In this document: positions 59,143-64,000 of the stretch, piece by piece
How the letters are laid out: every line of letters starts with the position of its first letter
Position numbering within the stretch: the stretch's first letter is position 1
Source of the DNA: Reyranella humidisoli
GTDB lineage: Bacteria; Pseudomonadota; Alphaproteobacteria; Reyranellales; Reyranellaceae
DNA length: 64,000 nt
Assembly (NCBI RefSeq): GCF_019039055.1
Contig: NZ_JAHOPB010000001.1
Location: 1,240,001-1,304,000, forward strand
Direction of reading: 5' to 3'
Made by a program: the position numbers and the translations under genes
The notes under the pieces: generated by a model
What the model saw: the letters and a program-made list of their open reading frames with translations, nothing else
Told to the model about the DNA's origin: nothing
The model's database searches: none

Positions 59143-60020
59143 CGCTTCCAGAGTTCGCGCGAAGCCAGCACCGCGCCGACCGTGACCAGAAGGGCGGCGG
59201 CGATCAGCGTCCCGGTTGGTTCGGCGAGGCCGCAGGCGACCAGGATCGCGGTCGACAGGATCGGCGTGGCGTAGGAGATGGCGCCCAGCGCGCGAATGTC
59301 GCCGCGCTTCACCGCATGATCCCAGAAATAGAAGGCCGAACCCGCCGGCCCGAGGCCCAGCGCCAGTACGGCCAGCCAGGCCGTCCCACTCGCCGGCCAG
59401 ACGGTGCGCTCGAAGGCCAGATGGCAGGCGAGCGAGAGCAGGGCCGACGCGGCGCAGAAGGCGGCGATCGCATCGGTCGGCGTCTCGCCGAAGCGGCGCG
59501 ACAGAACGGAGTAGATCGACCAGGCGAAGGCGCAGCCCAGCGCCAGCAGGTAGCCCAGCGCGTGGCTGTCGGCGAAGTTCAGCCCGCGGCCAAAGGCCAG
59601 CAGCGCCACGCCCGCGAAGCCCAGGGCGGCGCCGGCCAGATGCGGCCAGCCCAGACGTTCGCCCGCCAGCGGCGCGGAGAGCAGGACGATCAGCAACGGC
59701 CAGAGATAGTTGATGAGGTTGGCCTCGGCCGGTGGCGCGAGCTGCAGGGCCGCAAAATAGAGGGCGTGGTAGCCGAACAGGCCGCCGATCCCCAGCAACC
59801 AGACGCGCGCCGGCCAGCCGACCAGTCCGGCCCACCCCACGCCGCGCGAAAGCGCGCGCACGATGCCGATCGCGGCACCGACCGAGAAGGTCATGGCGAC
59901 CATCTGGAAGGGCGGGATCGGGCCGGCCAGCACCGAGAGGAGGGCGAGCGAACTCCACAGGGCAATGGAGATCAGGCCCGCCGCCATGGCCTGGCGCCGG
60001 ATACTGGGGTCGGTCGTCAT
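59139..60020 (-). CDS. EamA-family (DMT superfamily) transporter
   Basis: A 293-residue inner-membrane protein with about ten helices and two EamA halves (ALWSSLALLSVLAG, GLFGYHALYFAALQLAPPAEANLINYLWPLLIVLLSAPLAGERLGW, and GCAFAWSIYSVLSRRFGETPTDA). Probably exports amino acids or metabolites. Start ATG 60020 (MTTDPSIRRQ) was chosen; longer in-frame starts would overlap the divergent DUF1499 gene. Confidence 0.88.
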   Translation of the reverse strand: MTTDPSIRRQAMAAGLISIALWSSLALLSVLAGPIPPFQMVAMTFSVGAAIGIVRALSRGVGWAGLVGWPARVWLLGIGGLFGYHALYFAALQLAPPAEANLINYLWPLLIVLLSAPLAGERLGWPHLAGAALGFAGVALLAFGRGLNFADSHALGYLLALGCAFAWSIYSVLSRRFGETPTDAIAAFCAASALLSLACHLAFERTVWPASGTAWLAVLALGLGPAGSAFYFWDHAVKRGDIRALGAISYATPILSTAILVACGLAEPTGTLIAAALLVTVGAVLASRELWKR

Positions 60021-60108
60021 CGACGCCGCATAGAGAATGAAGCGGAGATTGTCGAGCGGATGCGCAGAACGCTTTTCGCGAGTACGATGCGGCTGCAGCG
60101 GAGCCTGG

Positions 60109-60858
60109 ATGTTCGTTAGGCCGACCAATCCGATCAGTCATCGACTGGCGCGTATCGCCTTCATCTTAGCGACCGTGGGGTCGCTGATCGTAGCCGTCTC
60201 CGGCCCGCTGCATCGTTACCTCGGCCTCGACATCGAGGCGGCCATCGCCGTCTTCCGCTATGGCTTCTATCTCACGGTCGCGGGCATTGCGCTCGGGCTC
60301 GGCACCATGCTGCCTGCACGGCCCGGCGACCGGCGGCGCGGCTTCGTGGCGGCCTTCCTGGCCATCGTGATCGGTGCTGCCGGCGCCTGGGTGCCTCTGC
60401 ACTGGTTTCTGGAGGCGCAGCACCGGCCGGCGATCAACGACATCACCACCGACACCGCCAGCCCGCCGCCGCTGGTCGCCACCGCGCAATTGCGGCGCGG
60501 GGCGCCCAATCCGCCCGCCTATCCGAAAGACAATGCCGCGATCCAGCGCGCCGCTTTTCCCGACATCGAGCCGGTAATACTGGCCGTGCCGCCGGCGGAG
60601 GCCTTCAAGCGCGTCGACCGCGTGGCCACGGCACTGGGCTGGGAAATCGTGGCGCGCGTGCCGGCCGACGGTCGCCTCGAGGCGATCGCGACCAGCCCAT
60701 GGTTCGGCTTTCGCGACGACATCGTCGTGCGCATCCGGCCGCAGGGACCGGGCAGCCGCATCGACATCCGCTCCAAGAGCCGCATCGGCGAAGCCGATCT
60801 CGGCGGCAATGCCGAGCGCGTACGCACCTTCATCGCGCGCCTCAAGGCCGAGATCTGA
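60109..60858 (+). CDS. DUF1499-family membrane protein
   Basis: A 249-residue protein: three hydrophobic segments in the first 125 residues (RIAFILATVGSLIVAVSGP, YGFYLTVAGIALGLGTML, FVAAFLAIVIGAAGAWVPL), then a periplasmic DUF1499 domain (PDIEPVILAVPPAEAFKRVDRVATALGWEIVARVPADGRLEAIATSPWFGFRDDIVVRI). Function unknown. Start ATG 60109 has GGAG upstream. Confidence 0.83.
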   Translation: MFVRPTNPISHRLARIAFILATVGSLIVAVSGPLHRYLGLDIEAAIAVFRYGFYLTVAGIALGLGTMLPARPGDRRRGFVAAFLAIVIGAAGAWVPLHWFLEAQHRPAINDITTDTASPPPLVATAQLRRGAPNPPAYPKDNAAIQRAAFPDIEPVILAVPPAEAFKRVDRVATALGWEIVARVPADGRLEAIATSPWFGFRDDIVVRIRPQGPGSRIDIRSKSRIGEADLGGNAERVRTFIARLKAEI

Positions 60859-60862
60859 CGCT

Positions 60863-62293
60863 CTACGCGAGCGGCAGCGTGAAGCAGAAAAGCGTGCCCT
60901 GGCCGTTGGATTCAATGAGCGCGATGTCGCCGCCGTGCAGGCGCACCAGGTCGCGGGCGATGGCCAGCCCGAGGCCCGTGCCACCCGGCCGTCCGCCGGA
61001 CGTGAACGGCTGGAAGAGCTGCCTTGCCACCGCGGGCGGGATGCCGGGTCCGTTGTCGGACACTTCGAGCAGCAGGTATCCGCCGTTGCGGCGGGCGCGG
61101 ACGGTGACGCAGGTGGCGCCGGCCTCGAAGGCGTTGCGGCCAAGATTGATGAAGACACGATAGAGCACGTCGCGGTCGCACCGCGCCGCGCCGCCGCGCC
61201 CGATCTCGTTGATCCAGGTGCGCAGCGCATTGGGATCGTGGTCCTCGCCCTGCTCCTGAAGCGCCACGCCGACCTCGTCGACCAGATCGGCGAGATCCAC
61301 GTCGGCCAGCCGGGGGGACGGCTTGTCGCGCACATATTCGATCGCGTCGCTGGCCAGCCGCGCGGCGCGGTCGATCGTGTTGAGGATGGTCGGCGCCAGC
61401 GCGCGGGTACGCTCGTCGTTGCTGCGCGCCAGCCGGTCCGACAACAGGCGTGCCGTCGAGAGCATGTTGCGCAGGTCGTGGTTGATCTTGTTGGTCGCGG
61501 CGCCGACCTCGGCCAGCCGCGACTTCCGGCGCAGCGACGCGCGCAATTCGCGCTGGAGGATCTGGAACTCGCGGTCGACCACGCCGATCTCGTCGTTGCG
61601 TCGCGGCGGCGCGCGATCGGTGTTCGCCTCTTCCGGCGCGCGCCGGAAAGCCGTCATGGCGGCCGACAGGTCCTGGAGCGGACGGACGACCAGCCAGCGC
61701 AGGGCGAGGTAGAGAAGCGACGCCGTGAACAGGGCGATGATGACCGACAGGACAAGGATACGGCTGGCATAGGCGTACATCGCCTCGCGCATCGGCGGTT
61801 CGTCGGCGACGATCCAGACCATGGCGCCGGGCATGCGCATCGATTCGCCGCCGACCCGGATATAGTGTGAACCGTTGCGTGCCATCGCCTCCAGCGCATC
61901 CCAGATCATGCCGAGGGCGCCGCGGTCCTTCAGATTGAAGCCCTGCATCTCCGGCCGCGGCTCGATGTTCATGAGCGCGCGCTTGGGCTTGTTCGGCTCG
62001 ACCAGCACGACGGCTTCGACGCGGGCATGCGCCAGCAGCGAGCGCTTCACCTCTTCCGTCACCATGTTGTCGGGCGTGGCGTCGAGTGCGAGCGCCGCCA
62101 GCGTGCCGCTCTCGATCAGCTGTTCGAGATAGACCAGCCGGAAGCGCGCGATCGAGGGCAGGAAGATCGCGACCTCGGCCGTCATCACGGCGACGACGAC
62201 CAGCCCCAGGATTCGCCACGACAGGCCGAAGGCAGGACTGCGCCGCCGCGCGGGGCGGACGGATTGTTCCGTCAGGGTGGCGTCGGCGGTCAT
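60863..62293 (-). CDS. Sensor histidine kinase
   Basis: A 476-residue two-helix sensor kinase: N-terminal helix (RILGLVVVAVMTAEVAIFLPSI), a periplasmic sensor region (about 55-180), a second helix (ILVLSVIIALFTASLLYLALRWL), HAMP-like linker, then a histidine kinase with H272 in NHDLRNML, NLGRNAFEAG (N-box) and DNGPGIPPAVARQLFQPFTSGGRPGGTGLGLAIARDLV (G-boxes). No response-regulator gene is next to it in this window. Confidence 0.9.
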   Translation of the reverse strand: MTADATLTEQSVRPARRRSPAFGLSWRILGLVVVAVMTAEVAIFLPSIARFRLVYLEQLIESGTLAALALDATPDNMVTEEVKRSLLAHARVEAVVLVEPNKPKRALMNIEPRPEMQGFNLKDRGALGMIWDALEAMARNGSHYIRVGGESMRMPGAMVWIVADEPPMREAMYAYASRILVLSVIIALFTASLLYLALRWLVVRPLQDLSAAMTAFRRAPEEANTDRAPPRRNDEIGVVDREFQILQRELRASLRRKSRLAEVGAATNKINHDLRNMLSTARLLSDRLARSNDERTRALAPTILNTIDRAARLASDAIEYVRDKPSPRLADVDLADLVDEVGVALQEQGEDHDPNALRTWINEIGRGGAARCDRDVLYRVFINLGRNAFEAGATCVTVRARRNGGYLLLEVSDNGPGIPPAVARQLFQPFTSGGRPGGTGLGLAIARDLVRLHGGDIALIESNGQGTLFCFTLPLA

Positions 62294-62302
62294 CGCGCCA
62301 CT

Positions 62303-63727
62303 TTACCAGACCGGCAATCGGGCGAGGAAGCGGACCAGCCCGCGCGTGCGCGGCCCGAACAGCGTTTCGGTATAATAGCTGCCCGCCGCCCGTTTGGCGG
62401 TTTCGCCGAGCGTCGGATAGGGCGGCACGAACCCGGCCAGGGTCGAGATCTTCAGCCGGCCGGCCATGGCCAGGCACCAGGTCTGGATCAGTTCGCCGGC
62501 CTGCGGGCCGGCGATGCCGGCGCCCAGGACGCGACCGCGACGGTCGGTGATGGCCTTCACGAGGCCATCGGTTTCGTGCTCGGTCTGCGCGCGGTCGTTC
62601 TCGGAGAATTTCCAGCGCAGGACCCTGATGCCGTCGCCGTGCTTCGCGCGCGCCTCGCGTTCGCCGAGGCCGACCTGTGCCAGTTCGGGGTCGGTGTAGG
62701 TCGCCCAGGGCACGATGCCAGGATTGAGCTTCGCCGGCGCCCGGAACAGCGCGCCGCGGATGAAGAGAGAGGCCTCGTGACCGGCCATGTGGGTGAAGGC
62801 GTAGAGGCCGTTGCAGTCGCCGATCGCCCAGACGTTGCGGTTGGAGGTCCTGAGCGAATCGTCGACGGTGATGCCGCGCCTGTCGTGGGCAATGTCGGCC
62901 TTGTCGAGATCGAGTACCTCGACGTTGGGAATCCGTCCGGCCGCGACCAGAAGATGCGACCCCTCGATCCTCTCGCCGCCTTCGAGCACGGTCGCGATGC
63001 TGCCGCCGGTGCGCTCGACCGACGCGACCCGCGTCCCCTCGCGAATGTCGATTCCCTCGGCGCGCAGCCGGGTCACCACGATCGCCGACAGTTCGGGATC
63101 GTCCTTGGCCAGGCAGGTCGCCGCTTCCAGCACGGTGACGCGCGCGCCCAGCCGCCGGAAGGCCTGCGCCATCTCCACGCCGATCGGCCCGCCGCCCAGC
63201 ACCATCAGGTGCGAGGGCAGCGTGCGGTTGGCGAAGATCGTCTCGTTGGTGAAGTGCGGGACCTCGGCTAGGCCCGGCACGGGCGGCAGTGCGGGGCGCG
63301 AGCCCGTCGCCAGCACGATGCGCTTGCTGCGGATGCGGTGGCTTCCCGCCAGCAACTCGTTGCGGCCGACGAAGCGGGCTTCGTCCTGCAGCACCCGCAC
63401 GCCGAGCGCCTCGAACCGTTCGACGGAATCGTTGGGCGCGATCGCGGCGATCACGCCCGCGACGTGATCCATCACCTTGCTGAAATCCACCGTGGGCTCG
63501 ACCGGCGCGATGCCGAAGGCCGCGCCGCTGCGCTGCGCCTGGGCCGCGCGGGCGGCGGCGATCAGCGCCTTCGACGGCACGCATCCGAAGTTGAGGCAGT
63601 CGCCCCCCATCGGCCCACGCTCGACCAGCACGACGTCGAGGCCGAGCTGGGCGGCGCCGGAGGCCACGACCAGACCGGCCGAGCCGCCGCCGACGATGCA
63701 GACATCGGGCGTGAGCAGGCCGCTCAT
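62303..63727 (-). CDS. Pyridine nucleotide-disulfide oxidoreductase, mercuric reductase/dihydrolipoyl dehydrogenase-like
   Basis: A 474-residue flavoprotein: FAD motif CIVGGGSAGLVVASGAAQLG, redox-active GGDCLNFGCVPSK (C44, C49), NAD motif VLGGGPIGVEMAQAFRRLGARVTVLE, second FAD motif AIGDCNGLYAFTHMAGHEA. The C-terminal end has PPYPTLGE where lipoamide dehydrogenases have HAHPTLSE, so the catalytic His of the His-Glu pair is replaced by Tyr, as in some mercuric-reductase-like proteins. No N-terminal metal-binding domain. Substrate unknown. Confidence 0.88.
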   Translation of the reverse strand: MSGLLTPDVCIVGGGSAGLVVASGAAQLGLDVVLVERGPMGGDCLNFGCVPSKALIAAARAAQAQRSGAAFGIAPVEPTVDFSKVMDHVAGVIAAIAPNDSVERFEALGVRVLQDEARFVGRNELLAGSHRIRSKRIVLATGSRPALPPVPGLAEVPHFTNETIFANRTLPSHLMVLGGGPIGVEMAQAFRRLGARVTVLEAATCLAKDDPELSAIVVTRLRAEGIDIREGTRVASVERTGGSIATVLEGGERIEGSHLLVAAGRIPNVEVLDLDKADIAHDRRGITVDDSLRTSNRNVWAIGDCNGLYAFTHMAGHEASLFIRGALFRAPAKLNPGIVPWATYTDPELAQVGLGEREARAKHGDGIRVLRWKFSENDRAQTEHETDGLVKAITDRRGRVLGAGIAGPQAGELIQTWCLAMAGRLKISTLAGFVPPYPTLGETAKRAAGSYYTETLFGPRTRGLVRFLARLPVW

Positions 63728-63728
63728 C

Positions 63729-64000
63729 TCAGGCCCCGCGCTTGCGGCGCAGGCGACCGTAGATCACGGGGACCAGCGACAGGGCGGCGAGGCCCAGCAG
63801 CGGCACCAGAATGCGTCCTTCGAAGATGATCCCGAGATCGGGCTGTTCGCCTCTCTTCAGCACCATGCCGAGTCCGGAGCCAACGCTGGCATAAACCACG
63901 GCCGCCGGCGCGATGCCGAGCATCGTCGCGGGCACGTATCGCCGCAGCCGCATGCCGAGCAGGGCCGGGACGATGTTGATCAGCCAGAAGGGAAACACCG
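63729..64000 (-). CDS. TVP38/TMEM64 (VTT)-family membrane protein, C-terminal part
   Basis: Carboxy-terminal 90 residues of a gene that begins beyond the window edge. The pattern FPFWLINIVPALLGMRLRRYVPATMLGIAPAAVVYASVGSGLG is the VTT (SNARE-associated/TVP38) domain signature, followed by a final helix (LLGLAALSLVPVIYGRL) and a basic tail. It is 1 nt before the disulfide oxidoreductase gene; TVP38 and mercuric-reductase-like genes are commonly neighbours in bacteria. Confidence 0.75.
   Translation of the reverse strand, partial: VFPFWLINIVPALLGMRLRRYVPATMLGIAPAAVVYASVGSGLGMVLKRGEQPDLGIIFEGRILVPLLGLAALSLVPVIYGRLRRKRGA

Overview
This window is high-GC, densely packed DNA from an alphaproteobacterium. 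The evidence is the block hrcA / rph / rdgB / hemW, a single-locus c-type cytochrome maturation operon (ccmABCDEFGHI), a large ABC protein of a type I know mainly from Rhodospirillales-like bacteria, and many small palindromic intergenic repeats. A Reyranella-like or other Rhodospirillales/Hyphomicrobiales lineage is my guess, not a demonstrated identity. Most genes sit in tightly coupled operons with ATGA, GTGA or TAATG overlaps.

Layout. 1-6.2 kb (minus strand): a BMP-type ABC importer (binding protein, two permeases, double ATPase) with two isochorismatase-fold cysteine hydrolases. The second resembles biuret hydrolase and the first may be a triuret hydrolase, so I read this as a biuret/triuret-type nitrogen-scavenging operon, faced by a divergent GntR/FCD regulator with two operator-like sites. 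7.1-10.5 kb (minus): a family-3 solute-binding protein, hemW, rdgB and rph. 10.6-15.8 kb: hrcA with a promoter that predicts a leaderless mRNA, an L,D-transpeptidase-like protein, an FAH-family hydrolase, a YpfJ-type metalloprotease, exonuclease III, a GlsB-like membrane protein and a methyltransferase. 15.8-25.9 kb: a cyclic-nucleotide-binding protein, a 906-residue ABC protein with degenerate ATPase motifs, and on the other strand four glycosyltransferases, a histidine phosphatase, a deacetylase-like protein and a membrane protein. The last of these is translationally coupled to a peptide-type ABC importer (to 30.0 kb) that lacks a binding protein. 30.0-30.45 kb: several copies of a structured repeat and a candidate small RNA with a strong terminator. 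30.45-37.6 kb: ccmABCDEFGHI, studded with palindromic repeats, two of which run into ccm reading frames. 38-42.7 kb: a lower-GC island with a two-gene BcgI-like restriction-modification system and a DUF4268-type protein. 43-47.7 kb: an NTF2-like protein, a DUF4160/DUF2442 pair with an iterated operator, and ahpF, ahpC and divergent oxyR. 47.8-53.1 kb: two paralogous membrane-anchored proteins, then an operon of a flavin-fold protein, a fatty acid desaturase, an alpha/beta hydrolase, a thioredoxin-headed protein and a UGSC-family selenoprotein. 53.3-64 kb: an alpha/beta hydrolase, an MscS channel, an Ldh-type dehydrogenase, a GST, a cupin, an EamA transporter, a DUF1499 protein, a sensor kinase, a disulfide oxidoreductase and the end of a TVP38-family gene.

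Most notable: (1) 52572-53096 is interrupted by an in-frame UGA in the UGSC motif and is followed by a good bacterial SECIS hairpin, so it is very probably one selenoprotein that ordinary gene calling would truncate. (2) An ~80-nt repeat family at 13.15 kb and 30.0-30.26 kb shows compensatory base changes in two nested stems and sits against hairpins that, in two cases, include the neighbouring gene's stop codon. (3) The degenerate ABC protein and its glycan gene cluster form a coherent but functionally undefined system.
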